The notes: generated from the sequence alone by a model not told the origin. A DNA stretch of 64,000 bases from Candidatus Krumholzibacteriota bacterium (GCA_016933175.1 JAFGBK010000116.1:1-64000); one strand, 5' to 3'. Numbered from the stretch's first letter, positions 1-9,438 are shown. Numbers and translations: made by a program.

Positions 1-500
1 CCCGCCACGAGCTGCGGGAAGAAGGCCACAAAGAGGGCGAAGTTGAAGAAATCCCGCGTGGGCGTCATCTGCCGCCGGTAGATGTCGATGGTGTAGGACA
101 TGGTCTGGAAGGTGTAGAAGGAGATGCCCACGGGCAGGATGACGCCCAGCCGCAGCTGGCTGGTGGGCAGCCCCAGATGGTCCAGCAGCACGTCGAGGCT
201 CTCGACGAAGAAGCCGAAGTACTTGAAGAATCCCAGGAGCCCCAGGTTCACCACGACGCTCAGGGTGAGCAGGAGCTTCCGCCGGCCCGGAGCGCGGGCG
301 TGGTGGATGCCCAGGCCGCAGAGGTAGTCGGTGGCGGTGGAGATGAGGATGAGCGAAAGGAAGCGCCAGTCCCAGGCGGCGTAGAAGTAGTAGCTGGCCG
401 CGAGCAGGAGCAGGTTCTGCAGGCGCAACCGCGGCAGGAGCAGGTAGCACAGGTAGACGACGCCGAAGAAGACCCAGAAGTCGTAAGAATTGAACAGCAT
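1..500 (-). CDS. MBOAT-family membrane O-acyltransferase (AlgI/DltB-like), 3' part outside window
   Basis: The first 166 residues are present, starting at ATG 498-500, and the frame is open to base 1. The N-terminus is very hydrophobic and has the typical AlgI/DltB look: an opening segment [17 protein letters not shown], then [18 protein letters not shown], a basic loop, FFKYFGFF, and a segment [23 protein letters not shown] that is a hallmark of alginate/peptidoglycan O-acetyltransferase-type MBOAT proteins. The catalytic His of the family lies further downstream and cannot be seen. The expected role is transfer of acyl groups across the inner membrane to an exported polysaccharide or cell-wall polymer. 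The partner and substrate are not visible here. The family call is secure and the substrate is unknown. Confidence 0.9.
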   Translation of the reverse strand, partial: MLFNSYDFWVFFGVVYLCYLLLPRLRLQNLLLLAASYYFYAAWDWRFLSLILISTATDYLCGLGIHHARAPGRRKLLLTLSVVVNLGLLGFFKYFGFFVESLDVLLDHLGLPTSQLRLGVILPVGISFYTFQTMSYTIDIYRRQMTPTRDFFNFALFVAFFPQLVA

Positions 501-643
501 CGCGTCGTGCTACCCGCCTGATCGACTCGCTGGGGTTCGTATCGGCCGGGGCCAGGATAGAGCATCCGGATCGGCCGCACCAAGGGCTTTGTAGCGAAGA
601 AGTGCTATACTGGATGCGCCTGCCAGCGACGAAAGCCGCCGCC

Positions 644-2728
644 ATGACTGCTCGCGCGCGAATCGGCGCCCTGCTCGCGGCCCTGCCTCTGGCCATCTGC
701 CCGCCGGCGCTGGGGGATCCCCCGTCGCCCACCCCGATCGGGTTGGCAAGCAGCGGCGCCTCCGAAGGCATGGACCCGACCGGCGTACGGGCCACCGTCG
801 AGCTGCACCGGGCCGTCGGCACCCTGCAGGTCGGCGGTCTCTACACCAACGATCCGTACGACATCTACTTCCACGTGCCGGTTCCCTACCGGGACCAGGT
901 GCCCGTCCTGATCGAGGTCGCGGGGCCGGACCTGATCGAGCACCGCTTCCTCCGGCTGGACGCGGCCAACGCCATCGTCTGCGCCCGGCTCGGCCACGCC
1001 CCCAGCCACGTCGTCTGGACCGCCCATGTCCTCGTCGCGCCGCGCGCCTACGCCGACCTGCCCGGCGCGGCGCCGCTGCCCGATCCCGCCGCCCTGCCCG
1101 ACTCGCTGTCCCGCTGGCTGCTGCCCACCGACTGCGCCCAGATCGAAGAGCCCCTGATCCAGGACGAGGCCCAGGCCCTGCTGGATGCCTCTGCCAACCT
1201 GTCCGTCCTCGCCACGCGGATCGTGAGCTACGTCAGCGACATCCCCACCGCGTTCCCCCACGATCCCTGGGCCTTCGACGCCTACTACACCCTCCGCTGG
1301 TGGGGCAACTCCTGCACCGGCCACGCGCACGCGGCCGCGGCCCTGTTCCGCGCGGCGGGCGTGCCGGCGCGCGTCTTGATGACGACGCTGCCCTACATGA
1401 GCGGCCCCATGGACATGCACTGGGTCATCGAGTTCTGGATGACGGACTACGGCTGGGTGCGCATGGACCCGCAGGCCGGCTGGTATCCGACCGACTCCCG
1501 CTACCACGTCCTCACCTTCGCCCCCGATCCGGCGGACGAGTTCCCCCTCTTCTACCCCGCCGGCGTCGAGGGGATGTGGCACAGCTCCGACCCGGCGCTG
1601 GGCACCGGCAATCCGAGCTGGCACCTGGCCCACACGGCGACGCACGTCGCGGCGCCCAACGCCGGATCGTCGGCCATCGACGCCGCCTTCGCTGTCACGC
1701 GGGACGTCTTCGACCTGCACGCGGCCTGCCAGGGCGCCGCGCTGCATCCCGCGCACCAGGGCAAGGCGACCGCGGCGCTGGCCCTCCAGCAGGAGGCGCT
1801 GGTGGAGCTCATGGCCGGCGACCTGGAGTGGTACACGGTCCTCATGCAGCTCGCCCGCATGCGCTACTGGGAGATCGGCCTGGCGGATGTGGAGACGATC
1901 TTCCGCGACGACTGCGAGGGCGGCGCCAACGGCTGGACCCACGGCGGCATCATGGACATGTGGGAGCTGGGCGCGCCGGCGGAGGTGGGACCGGACGGCT
2001 GCCCCTCGGGCGCGTGCTGCTGGGCGACGAACATCGACGGCGACTACTTCTACGACCAGGACATGTGGCTCCTGTCGCCGCCCATCGACCTGGCCGGCTT
2101 CTCGCTGGCCATGCTGGACCTGAAGCTCTGGCTGCTCAACGAAGACGTGCCCCTGGGCGAGATCATCGACCCGCTGTGGCTGGAGATAAGCACGGACGAC
2201 GGCGCCACCTTCCAGCCGCTCTGCGACGAGCTGTGCGCCGGCAACGACGACCCCGAGGTGCCCGCCCTCGGCGGCTGGGGCCGCCTGGCGCTGGACCTGG
2301 GAGCCTACCTGGGCGAAACCGTGCGCATCCGCATCCGCTTCCGGTCGGACAGCTTCGGCGTCCAGCCCGGCGCCTACATCGACGACATCCGCGTCACCGG
2401 GCGCCGCCGGCCGCCGCTCACGGCCGTCGAACCGAGCGGCCCGCCCGGCCCGGGCCTGCTTCTCGCCGCCCATCCCAATCCCTGCAATCCGAGCGCTCTG
2501 GTGTCCTTCGTCCTGCCGGCGACATCCTGCGTGCGGCTGGCGGTCTACGACCCGGCAGGCAGGCGGCAGCGCCGCCTGCTGGCGGGCGAAAGGCGCGAGG
2601 CCGGCCGCCACGCGGTCGCCTGGGACGGCCGCGACGAACGGGGACACGCCCTGGCCAGCGGCCTCTACCTGCTGCGCCTGGAGGCCTGCGGCCGGCGCGA
2701 GGGCGCGAAGCTGCTGCTCCTGCATTGA
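644..2728 (+). CDS. Secreted transglutaminase-like protein with C-terminal FlgD-like sorting domain
   Basis: 694 residues from ATG 644, chosen because it opens directly into a signal peptide (ARARIGALLAALPLAICPPALG). In-frame starts at 602 (GTG) and 614 exist. Residues about 190-290 hold a transglutaminase-like core with the Cys-His-Asp triad visible as WGNSC (Cys ~224), DMHW (His ~259) and VRMDP (Asp ~275). Residues about 415-590 look like the jelly-roll domain that follows metalloprotease or immune-inhibitor-type proteins (DGDYFYDQDMWLLSPPIDL). The last ~90 residues are a FlgD_ig/type-A-like domain (HPNPCNPSALVSF, LAVYDPAGR, SGLYLLRLE), which suggests export beyond the outer membrane. Activity could be protease-like or cross-linking, as this superfamily covers both. 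No operon partner is visible. Confidence 0.82.
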   Translation: MTARARIGALLAALPLAICPPALGDPPSPTPIGLASSGASEGMDPTGVRATVELHRAVGTLQVGGLYTNDPYDIYFHVPVPYRDQVPVLIEVAGPDLIEHRFLRLDAANAIVCARLGHAPSHVVWTAHVLVAPRAYADLPGAAPLPDPAALPDSLSRWLLPTDCAQIEEPLIQDEAQALLDASANLSVLATRIVSYVSDIPTAFPHDPWAFDAYYTLRWWGNSCTGHAHAAAALFRAAGVPARVLMTTLPYMSGPMDMHWVIEFWMTDYGWVRMDPQAGWYPTDSRYHVLTFAPDPADEFPLFYPAGVEGMWHSSDPALGTGNPSWHLAHTATHVAAPNAGSSAIDAAFAVTRDVFDLHAACQGAALHPAHQGKATAALALQQEALVELMAGDLEWYTVLMQLARMRYWEIGLADVETIFRDDCEGGANGWTHGGIMDMWELGAPAEVGPDGCPSGACCWATNIDGDYFYDQDMWLLSPPIDLAGFSLAMLDLKLWLLNEDVPLGEIIDPLWLEISTDDGATFQPLCDELCAGNDDPEVPALGGWGRLALDLGAYLGETVRIRIRFRSDSFGVQPGAYIDDIRVTGRRRPPLTAVEPSGPPGPGLLLAAHPNPCNPSALVSFVLPATSCVRLAVYDPAGRRQRRLLAGERREAGRHAVAWDGRDERGHALASGLYLLRLEACGRREGAKLLLLH

Positions 2729-2755
2729 TCGCCCGGGGACTTCAGGATCTTCGGT

Positions 2756-3304
2756 TCACTTCAGGAGGACGAGTTTCCGCGTGCTGGCGAACGCGTCCGA
2801 CTCCATCCGGTAGAGGTAGACGCCGCTCGGCAGGGCGTCCGCCCGGAAGGTGATCTCGTGGTAGCCGGGCGCGTGCGGCCCGTCCGCCAGGGTCGCCACC
2901 AGCCGGCCGCGCACGTCGAAGACGCGCAGGCGCACCTCCGACGCCGCGGGCACCGCGTAGCGGATCGTCGTCACCGGATTGAAGGGATTGGGTCGGTTCG
3001 GCATCAGCGCGAAGACCGCCGGCAGGCCCGCCTGCCCGTCGACGGCGGTGGGATGCGAGCCGCAGTACCAGAAACCCGCGTGGTGCTGGTGGCTCGGGCC
3101 GGACATGACGCCGATGGCGGACTGCCCCGCGGTGCCGTCCACGGAACTCGTGCCGTTGGCGCAGTGCCCGCCGCCGTTCGCGATCACCGAGCGCGTGATC
3201 TGGAACGCGGCGCCGGCCGGCGCCGCGGCGAGGAGAACGAGCAGGATCGCGGTCAGGGCTGCGACCGGGGATCGGCGGACGAACGGGCGGCAGTCGGGCG
3301 TCAT
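2756..3304 (-). CDS. Small secreted protein with FlgD/type-A-like C-terminal sorting domain
   Basis: 182 residues from ATG 3304, preceded by a good GAGGTGA site. Signal peptide of about 30 residues (SPVAALTAILLVLLAAAPAGA). The mature N-terminal part is only ~65 residues (AFQITRSVIANGGG...) and is of a kind often seen in short exported proteins of the FCB group. The rest is a full sorting-like domain: MPNRPNPFNPVTTIRYAV, LRVFDVRGRLVATL, SGVYLYRM and a basic end RKLVLLK. The passenger is so small that the sorting domain forms half the protein. Its own function is unknown. It is convergent with the transglutaminase-like gene, 27 bases apart. Confidence 0.8.
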   Translation of the reverse strand: MTPDCRPFVRRSPVAALTAILLVLLAAAPAGAAFQITRSVIANGGGHCANGTSSVDGTAGQSAIGVMSGPSHQHHAGFWYCGSHPTAVDGQAGLPAVFALMPNRPNPFNPVTTIRYAVPAASEVRLRVFDVRGRLVATLADGPHAPGYHEITFRADALPSGVYLYRMESDAFASTRKLVLLK

Positions 3305-3440
3305 GGCGTCACCTCGCTGGCGGCGTGTGATACGGCGCTCGATCGGGAGTCTCACAAGGAGTGTACTACAGATACGAAATCCTTGGACAGCCTTCTCGGC
3401 GCCGGGAACCCGGAATTCCGGCCCCGGAGGCCCAACAGCG

Positions 3441-3470
3441 TTGAGGCCGGCCCACATGGTCTGGTAAGAT
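3441..3470 (+). promoter_or_regulatory. Candidate sigma-70 promoter for the fibre-like gene at 3534
   Basis: TTGAGG (3441-3446), an 18-base spacer and TAAGAT (3465-3470), about 60 bases before the start codon and in the right orientation. The match is moderate; no operator is visible. Confidence 0.4.
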
Positions 3471-3533
3471 TTCAGGCCTGCAACTCGCGCGAAACTTCAT
3501 CCAGCATCCCGCTCTCCCGAAAGGAGAACGTCC

Positions 3534-5282
3534 ATGCGACCCGTGATCCTCATCTGGGCCCTCGTCATCCTGTGCCCGGCTCTCGCCCAGGGGGCGGTTC
3601 CCGCGACAATGAGCTACCAGGGCATCCTGGCCGACGCGAGCGGGCAGCCCGTCCCCGACGACGACTACGACCTGACCTTCCGCATCTACACGGTGGCCTA
3701 CGGCGGCACGCCGCTGTGGGAGGAGCTCAACACCATCTCCACCGTGGACGGCGTCTTCGATGCGATCCTGGGTCGCGCCACGCCCCTGGATCTTCCCTTC
3801 GATCAGGAGTACTACCTCGGCATCACCGTCGCGGGCGAAGGGGAAATGGGCCGCGTCTGCCTCGCCGCCTCGCCCTACGCCCGGCGCGCGGCGGTGGCCG
3901 ACGTCGGCGAGGACGCCGACTGGACCATCGCCGGCGACGACATCCACCGCCTGGCGGGCAAGGTCGGCATCGGCACGGCGTCGCCCCAGACCAAGCTCCA
4001 CCTGAGCGACACCGGCGACCTGGAGTTGCTCATCGCTGCCGACAGCGACAACGTGGACGAGAGCGACCACGCCCTGCTGACCCTCAGCCAGGACGGCGGC
4101 GCGGTCCTCGCCAGACTCGGCTACAACGACGTGGCGGGAAACTACTTCACGATCATGCACGAGGTCTCGGGCGACACGGTCGCGCTCATGGAGTTCGGAC
4201 GCAACGGCAACATCACCACCGACGGCGACTTCGCCATCGGCGGCGGCGACGCGAACTACGACGGAGCGGCCGAGGTCCTGGTCCTCGCCGGCGAGGCCGA
4301 TTCCTGGATCGTCGGCGCGGTCAACGATCCCGCGCTCGAGAACTCGGACTTCTTCATCAGCACGAACATCAGCTCCGACGGAACCTTCCACATCGCCAAC
4401 GACGGCGACATCGGCATCGGCACAACCGCTCCGGAAGAGAAGCTCGACGTGCGCGGCACCCTCCAGACGACCGGCCTGCGGGTCATCGGCGGGCCCACCG
4501 CCGGGCACGTCCTCACCTGCCAGGACGACGTGGGCACCGCCAACTGGCAGCCGCCCGGCGCGTTCACGCTGCCCTACGACGGCGCCGTCACCAGCGGCAG
4601 CGCGGCCATGACGATCACCAACGACGGGAGCGGCAACGCCTTCCACGCCAGCCGTCCCGACAACAACGCCAACGTGTACCTCGCCTGCGCCAGCGGCGGC
4701 GTGGTCGCCTACTGCAACAGCGGCGTGGCCGTCGAGGCCCGGCACGCCGCCAACTTCCGCAAGGCCCAGCTCGCCACCGAGGACTACGCCCTCTACGCCG
4801 ACGGCGGCGCGCTCTTCGAGAACGGCGACGTGACGGTGCCCGTGCTGCACATCACCGGCGGCTCGGACCTGTCCGAGCGCTTCCCGGTGGCGGACGGCGC
4901 CGGCGCGCCGGAGCCGGGCATGGTGGTCTGCATCGATCCCGAGCATCCCGGCCGCCTGGCGGTCAGCCGCCGGGCCTACGACACCTGCGTCGCCGGCGTC
5001 ATCAGCGGCGCCGGCGGCGTCGCGCCGGGCATGCTCATGGGCCAGGTGGGCACCCTCGCCGACGGCGACAATCCGGTCGCCCTCTCGGGCCGCGTCTACT
5101 GCCGCGCCGACGCCGCCGCCGGCCCCATCGCGCCGGGGGACCTGCTGACCACCTCGGCGACGCCGGGCCACGCCATGGCGGCCCGGGACCGCGACCGCGC
5201 GCAGGGGGCCATCCTGGGCAAGGCCATGACCTCCCTCGAGAGCGGGACGGGGCTCGTGCTCGTCCTGGTCACCCTGCAGTGA
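3534..5282 (+). CDS. Secreted phage-fibre-like surface protein with autoproteolysis-like C-terminal domain
   Basis: 582 residues with a clear signal peptide (RPVILIWALVILCPALAQG). The N-terminal ~110 residues form the domain seen at the start of many environmental surface proteins (ATMSYQGILADASGQPVPD, YDLTFRIYT, PYARRAAVAD). Two fibre-like knots follow (KVGIGTASPQTKLHL and DIGIGTTAPEEKLDV), of the type found in tail fibres and BclA-like proteins. The last ~125 residues (PEPGMVVCIDPEHPGRLAV, APGDLLTTSATPGHAMAA, AILGKAMTSLESG) resemble the chaperone or autocleavage endings of phage appendages. A paralogue lies at 6462. The likely role is a trimeric surface fibre, but the ligand is unknown. RBS AAAGGAGAA lies 7 bases upstream. 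The downstream protease gene starts 11 bases after the stop, so co-transcription is likely. Confidence 0.75.
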   Translation: MRPVILIWALVILCPALAQGAVPATMSYQGILADASGQPVPDDDYDLTFRIYTVAYGGTPLWEELNTISTVDGVFDAILGRATPLDLPFDQEYYLGITVAGEGEMGRVCLAASPYARRAAVADVGEDADWTIAGDDIHRLAGKVGIGTASPQTKLHLSDTGDLELLIAADSDNVDESDHALLTLSQDGGAVLARLGYNDVAGNYFTIMHEVSGDTVALMEFGRNGNITTDGDFAIGGGDANYDGAAEVLVLAGEADSWIVGAVNDPALENSDFFISTNISSDGTFHIANDGDIGIGTTAPEEKLDVRGTLQTTGLRVIGGPTAGHVLTCQDDVGTANWQPPGAFTLPYDGAVTSGSAAMTITNDGSGNAFHASRPDNNANVYLACASGGVVAYCNSGVAVEARHAANFRKAQLATEDYALYADGGALFENGDVTVPVLHITGGSDLSERFPVADGAGAPEPGMVVCIDPEHPGRLAVSRRAYDTCVAGVISGAGGVAPGMLMGQVGTLADGDNPVALSGRVYCRADAAAGPIAPGDLLTTSATPGHAMAARDRDRAQGAILGKAMTSLESGTGLVLVLVTLQ

Positions 5283-5293
5283 GGAGGCCCGCC

Positions 5294-6340
5294 ATGAGAC
5301 GCACGACCATCACGCTTTCCCTGCTCGCGGCCCTCGCCCTGCTCCTGGCCGGCGCGGCCCCGGCCGCCGCCCAGGCGCTCGGCGACGCGGGGATCGCCGC
5401 CGGCGACTCCTCGGGAACCGGCGGCTACCGATCCCTCTGCGGCGAGGACAACCGCCTGCCCGCCTACACCGGCTGCATCGGGCGCGTCCTCGGCGGCCCG
5501 TGGGGCAGCCCGGCGGGCACCGCCTACATCATCGCCAACGGCGCGCTGCTCACGGCGGGACACGTGCCGACGGACGGCCCCTACGGCGGCAAGGTCGAGT
5601 TCCACGTCCCCCTGTCCGGCAGCGACGGCACGGCGGGGCACCCTGCGAACCAGTACGTGTTCGACATCGACCAGAGCAGCATCGTCGGCGAAAGCGACGG
5701 CGATCCCGCCGTGGGCCGGGACTGGAAGATCTTCCGCTGCCATCCCAACTCCGAGACGGGCGCCCTCGTGGGCACCTTCGGCATCATCCGCCTCGCCCTG
5801 CCGGCGGACCTGCCGCCCGTGGACGTGACGGTCAACGGCTACGGGGACGACGACGGGGTCTTCAACAACACGGAGCAGGACGACACCGGCCCTTACCTGG
5901 GCGAGCACGTCGAGGCCTCCGACGACGTCTGGCTCGAGTACATCGTGGACACCATGGGAGGCAACTCGGGCTCGCCGATCCTGCTGTACGGCACCTACGT
6001 GAGCGTCGGGATCCACACCGATGCTGGTTGCGATCCGCCCGACGCCGGCAACAAGGGCACGAGCTTCACCAACAGCGCCCTGGCCGACGCCCTCGCGGAC
6101 TACCTCGGCGCGCCGGCGGTCTACGTGGACGGCGACCATCCCGCGACCCTCGAGGACGGGACGATCTTCCGCCCCTACGACACGCTGACCGAGGCGGCCG
6201 CCGCGGCGCCGGCGGGAGCGATCATCAACATCGTGGAGGGCCTCTACGGCGACACGCCCTCCATCAGCACGCCCATGACCTTGACGGCGCCCGTCGGGGA
6301 GGTCTACCTGGGCTACCAGGGAAGCAGAGAGGAGGATTGA
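5294..6340 (+). CDS. Secreted trypsin-like (S1/V8-type) serine protease
   Basis: 348 residues from ATG 5294; the site GAGGAGG overlaps the stop of the preceding gene. Signal peptide of ~26 residues ends AAPAAAQA. The triad is visible as LLTAGHV (His ~90), GRDWKIF (Asp ~143) and GGNSGSPIL (Ser ~225), with normal spacing for the chymotrypsin fold. After the protease domain (about 40-270) there is a ~75-residue tail beginning YVDGDHP and containing GAIINIVEGLYGDTPSI, which looks like the first rungs of a right-handed beta-helix of the DUF1565 kind. No sorting domain follows. It sits between two paralogous fibre genes, so it may process or accompany them; that link is inferred. Confidence 0.87.
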   Translation: MRRTTITLSLLAALALLLAGAAPAAAQALGDAGIAAGDSSGTGGYRSLCGEDNRLPAYTGCIGRVLGGPWGSPAGTAYIIANGALLTAGHVPTDGPYGGKVEFHVPLSGSDGTAGHPANQYVFDIDQSSIVGESDGDPAVGRDWKIFRCHPNSETGALVGTFGIIRLALPADLPPVDVTVNGYGDDDGVFNNTEQDDTGPYLGEHVEASDDVWLEYIVDTMGGNSGSPILLYGTYVSVGIHTDAGCDPPDAGNKGTSFTNSALADALADYLGAPAVYVDGDHPATLEDGTIFRPYDTLTEAAAAAPAGAIINIVEGLYGDTPSISTPMTLTAPVGEVYLGYQGSREED

Positions 6341-6382
6341 GGAACCACCGGCTGGCCTCTCCGGGCCGCGGGATTTTGTCAA

Positions 6383-6442
6383 ATCTCAATTCGGCAGGAA
6401 TGGTTCATGGCGTGATATACTCCATTATGTCGAATTTGAGAT
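6383..6442. repeat. Inverted repeat in the 5' region of the second fibre-like gene
   Basis: ATCTCAATTCG (6383-6393) is matched by CGAATTTGAGAT (6431-6442) with one extra T. The loop holds TATACT (6416-6421), a possible -10 element. The arms could form a stable RNA stem or a two-site operator. It lies in an AT-rich pocket 20 bases before the gene's start. Confidence 0.45.
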
Positions 6443-6461
6443 CCGCGCGAGGAGGGGTACC

Positions 6462-7928
6462 ATGCGACATTCAATGATCGTATCGCTGTTGATCTCGCTG
6501 GTCTTGCTTCCATGCGCCCGGGCGGATGTGCCCCGGACGCTGAGCTACCAGGGCCTGCTGCGCGATGACAGCGGCGCCATTGTTCCCGATGGAGATTACA
6601 CGCTCACCTTCCGGCTCTACGGCGCCCCGGTCGGGAGTTATCCGATCTGGCAGGAGACGCAGACGCTGACCGTCAACCGCGGCGTCTTCGACGCCCTGCT
6701 GGGAGCCGAGACGCCCCTGAACCCGACCTTCGCCGCTCCCTACTGGCTGGGGATCCAGATCGGCGAGGAGCCCGAGCTGACCCCGTACGTCCCGCTGTCG
6801 GCGTCGCCCTACGCCCTGCGCGCGGCGGTGGCCGACTCCGCCGCCGTCTCGGCCACCGGCTCGGACGGCGACTGGACCGTGACGGGCGACGACATGCACG
6901 CGGCCGTTCCGGGCTACGTCGGCATCGGCGTCGCCGCGCCCCTGGCCCACCTGCACGTGCAGCGGACGGACGTCGCGCTTCCAGGAACGGTGCTGTCGAA
7001 CGAGGACCTGATCGTCGAGGACGCGGACGCCGTGCTCGGCGTCTACAGCGATGAGGGCGGCTCCTATGGTTCGGCCATCTCGCTGGGAGAGATCAACGAC
7101 GGCGCCCTGATCGACAAGTGGACCATCGTCCGCACGACCGGCCTCAACTCCCAGCTCCGTTTCCAGTACGGCACGGAGAGCTACTACCCCAACAACCCGG
7201 TCGCCCTGACGGTCGGCAACGGCAACATCGGCCTGGGCACCACGGACCTCGCCCTGCACGCCCGCCTCAACATCGCCATGCGGGCGGGCACGCCCATGGT
7301 GCCGAGCGCGGAGCGCGGGATCCTCATTCAGGACCACCTCTACAACGGCGCGAACCGCCTGGAGGTGCAGGACCAGGCCGGGGATACCGACTTCGTCGTG
7401 CACGACAACGGCAATGTCGGCATCGGCACGGCCGGTCCGACCCGGCCGCTGACCGTGCGCGGGAACATCCTGATCCTCAGCGCGAGCAGCGGCGACGCCA
7501 TCGTCGAGCTGGGCGAGGGCCTCGACTACGCCGAGGGCTTCGACGTCGCCGCCGGCGACCAGGCGGCGCCGGGTACGGTGCTCGTCATCGATGCGGACGC
7601 GCCCGGGCGGCTGGCCGTGAGCCGCGAGCCCTACGACCGGCGGGTGGCCGGCATCGTCGCCGGCGGCCGGGGCCTGGGTTCCGGCGTGCGGCTGGGCGTC
7701 GGCGGCTACGACTGCGACGTCGCCCTGGCGGGGCGCGTGTACTGCAACGCGGACGCCCGCGGCGGCGCCATCGCGCCCGGCGACCTGCTGACCACGTCGG
7801 CCACGCCCGGCCACGCCATGAAGGCCGCCGATCCGGCGCGGGCGCCGGGAGCGATCCTCGGCAAGGCCATGGAGCCCCTGGCGGCGGGCCAGGTGGGGCA
7901 GATCCTCGTCCTGGTCACGCTGCAGTAG
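6462..7928 (+). CDS. Secreted phage-fibre-like surface protein, paralogue of the gene at 3534
   Basis: 488 residues with signal peptide (IVSLLISLVLLPCARA) and RBS GAGGAGGGG. It has the same architecture as the 582-residue protein at 3534: N-terminal SYQGLLRDDSGAIVPDGDY with SPYALRAAVADS, fibre knots (GYVGIGVAAPLAHLHV, NVGIGTAGPTRPLTV), and the same C-terminal block (APGTVLVIDADAPGRLAV, APGDLLTTSATPGHAMKAA, AILGKAMEPLAAG, LVLVTLQ end). The C-terminal ~115 residues are the most conserved between the two copies, while the middle differs, as in fibre proteins that keep the assembly domain and vary the shaft. Its gene is followed after 16 bases by a C10 protease gene, so they are probably co-transcribed. 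Confidence 0.75.
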   Translation: MRHSMIVSLLISLVLLPCARADVPRTLSYQGLLRDDSGAIVPDGDYTLTFRLYGAPVGSYPIWQETQTLTVNRGVFDALLGAETPLNPTFAAPYWLGIQIGEEPELTPYVPLSASPYALRAAVADSAAVSATGSDGDWTVTGDDMHAAVPGYVGIGVAAPLAHLHVQRTDVALPGTVLSNEDLIVEDADAVLGVYSDEGGSYGSAISLGEINDGALIDKWTIVRTTGLNSQLRFQYGTESYYPNNPVALTVGNGNIGLGTTDLALHARLNIAMRAGTPMVPSAERGILIQDHLYNGANRLEVQDQAGDTDFVVHDNGNVGIGTAGPTRPLTVRGNILILSASSGDAIVELGEGLDYAEGFDVAAGDQAAPGTVLVIDADAPGRLAVSREPYDRRVAGIVAGGRGLGSGVRLGVGGYDCDVALAGRVYCNADARGGAIAPGDLLTTSATPGHAMKAADPARAPGAILGKAMEPLAAGQVGQILVLVTLQ

Positions 7929-7944
7929 CGGGGAGGTGGCGATC

Positions 7945-9438
7945 ATGAAGGCATTCACGCGCACGATGCTCGCCGCCCTCCTGGCGGCGGCCGTCCTGGC
8001 CCCCGTGGCCCGCGCGCAGATCGCGAGCCGCGCCGATGCGGAGCGGGCGGCAGGCAACTGGCTCCGCACCATCGTCCACCACCGCGGCGACTGGGGCGGC
8101 GCCCCCGATCCGCGCATGGCGGAGGTCACGCCCCTCGAACGCGACGGGCGGCTGCTCGGCTACCACTGCCGCGTCGCGCCGCGGGGCTACATCATCGTCT
8201 CCCCCATCAAGCAGATAGCGGCCGTCCGCGACTTCGGCTGGGAAGGTGACCTGGTCCTCGACGAGACCGGGGGCATGGCCGATTTTCTTCGAGATCACAT
8301 GGCGAGGCGCCTGGACGTCATCGAGGCGAGGCTGGGCCCCGTCGCACGGCTCTCGGCGGCGGAACTGGAGAGCGCCCTGGGAAGCCGCCACCGCGCGGGC
8401 TGGGACCTGCTGACGCGGGACGCCGCGCGCTTCCGCGCCGAGCTGGCCGGCGGCGCCATCGGCCGCGATTACCAGGCGGGCGAGGAGCTGATCGAGACGC
8501 GGTGGCACCAGTACCCCCCCTACAACAACTACTGCCCGGAGGTGCCGCCGGGGAACCCCTGCGAGCTCGAGCGCTGCCTGGTGGGCTGCACGGCCACCGC
8601 GGCCGTGGAGATCTTCCGCTACTGGGGCTGGCCTCCCCGCGGCATGCCGCCCTACGACGACCCCTACGACTGGGCGAACATGCCGGTGCGGCTCACCGGC
8701 AGCTCGAGCGCCCAGGAAATCGGCGCCGTCGCCGAGCTCTGCGCCGAGGCCGGGGCGGCCATGCCCATGTACTACTGCGTCAGCGAGGACGGCTGCGGCT
8801 CCTTCGCCCCCTTCGCCCACGCCAAGCAGGCCATGGACGACTACTTCTTCTACGCGCTGGACTCGGACTCCCTGATGCGAAACGACTATCCCGACGACGA
8901 CGTCTGGTTCGCCTTCATCAAGGAGCAGCACAACCTGAACCGTCCCATCGAGTACGGCATCGAGGGCCACGCCGTCGTGATGGACGGCTGGATGGAGGTG
9001 ACCTACCCGCTGCCGGAGAAGTGGGTCCACGTCTGCCCCGGCTTCGGCGGGGGGGACACCGACTGGTACCTCCTGGACGCGATCCTCTGGAGCGACGGCG
9101 AGAACGAGCTGATGATCCGCGACATCTATCCGCAGCCGGTGGTGGACAATCCCCTGCAGGGGAACTACTCGTCCGCGGCGCAGCTTCACGGCCACTGGTA
9201 CGTCGACCGCGACAACACCGGCGCCGACGTGAACTTCATGTCGGGCTGCCAGGTGCAGTTCCTGCACGGGATCGTCGTGACCGGCACGGCTCCCCCGGGC
9301 GGCGACCCCATCCTCTTCCGCGGGGGCACCGCCGTGCCCACGCGCCTGTTCACCCGTGGCGATCCCACGCGGGGCGCGCGCCTGCTGATCGGCGGCAGAC
9401 TGGCGCTCCACGGCGGGGGCAGCATCGTGCTCTACTGA
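7945..9438 (+). CDS. Secreted C10-family (streptopain-like) cysteine protease
   Basis: 497 residues from ATG 7945 (RBS GGGAGGTGG); signal peptide ends ARAQ. Residues about 25-140 look like the streptopain propeptide (AERAAGNWLR, APRGYIIVSPIKQIAAVRDFG). The catalytic part shows YPPYNNYCPE, then LVGCTATAAVEIFRYWGWP with the nucleophile Cys ~215, and EGHAVVMDGW with the catalytic His ~342, both in the usual C10 context. The last ~90 residues (FLHGIVVTGTAPPGGD onward) are a short beta-rich end without a FlgD-like motif. It probably acts outside the cell as a secreted zymogen. It follows a fibre gene by 16 bases, mirroring the fibre/serine-protease pair just upstream. Confidence 0.87.
   Translation: MKAFTRTMLAALLAAAVLAPVARAQIASRADAERAAGNWLRTIVHHRGDWGGAPDPRMAEVTPLERDGRLLGYHCRVAPRGYIIVSPIKQIAAVRDFGWEGDLVLDETGGMADFLRDHMARRLDVIEARLGPVARLSAAELESALGSRHRAGWDLLTRDAARFRAELAGGAIGRDYQAGEELIETRWHQYPPYNNYCPEVPPGNPCELERCLVGCTATAAVEIFRYWGWPPRGMPPYDDPYDWANMPVRLTGSSSAQEIGAVAELCAEAGAAMPMYYCVSEDGCGSFAPFAHAKQAMDDYFFYALDSDSLMRNDYPDDDVWFAFIKEQHNLNRPIEYGIEGHAVVMDGWMEVTYPLPEKWVHVCPGFGGGDTDWYLLDAILWSDGENELMIRDIYPQPVVDNPLQGNYSSAAQLHGHWYVDRDNTGADVNFMSGCQVQFLHGIVVTGTAPPGGDPILFRGGTAVPTRLFTRGDPTRGARLLIGGRLALHGGGSIVLY

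Noticed and set aside
605..2725. Long open frame antisense to the transglutaminase-like gene, and many similar antisense or shifted frames across the window
   Set aside because: High GC leaves long stop-free frames opposite real genes. These have Arg/Ala/Gly/Pro-rich composition, no ribosome site and no family motif.
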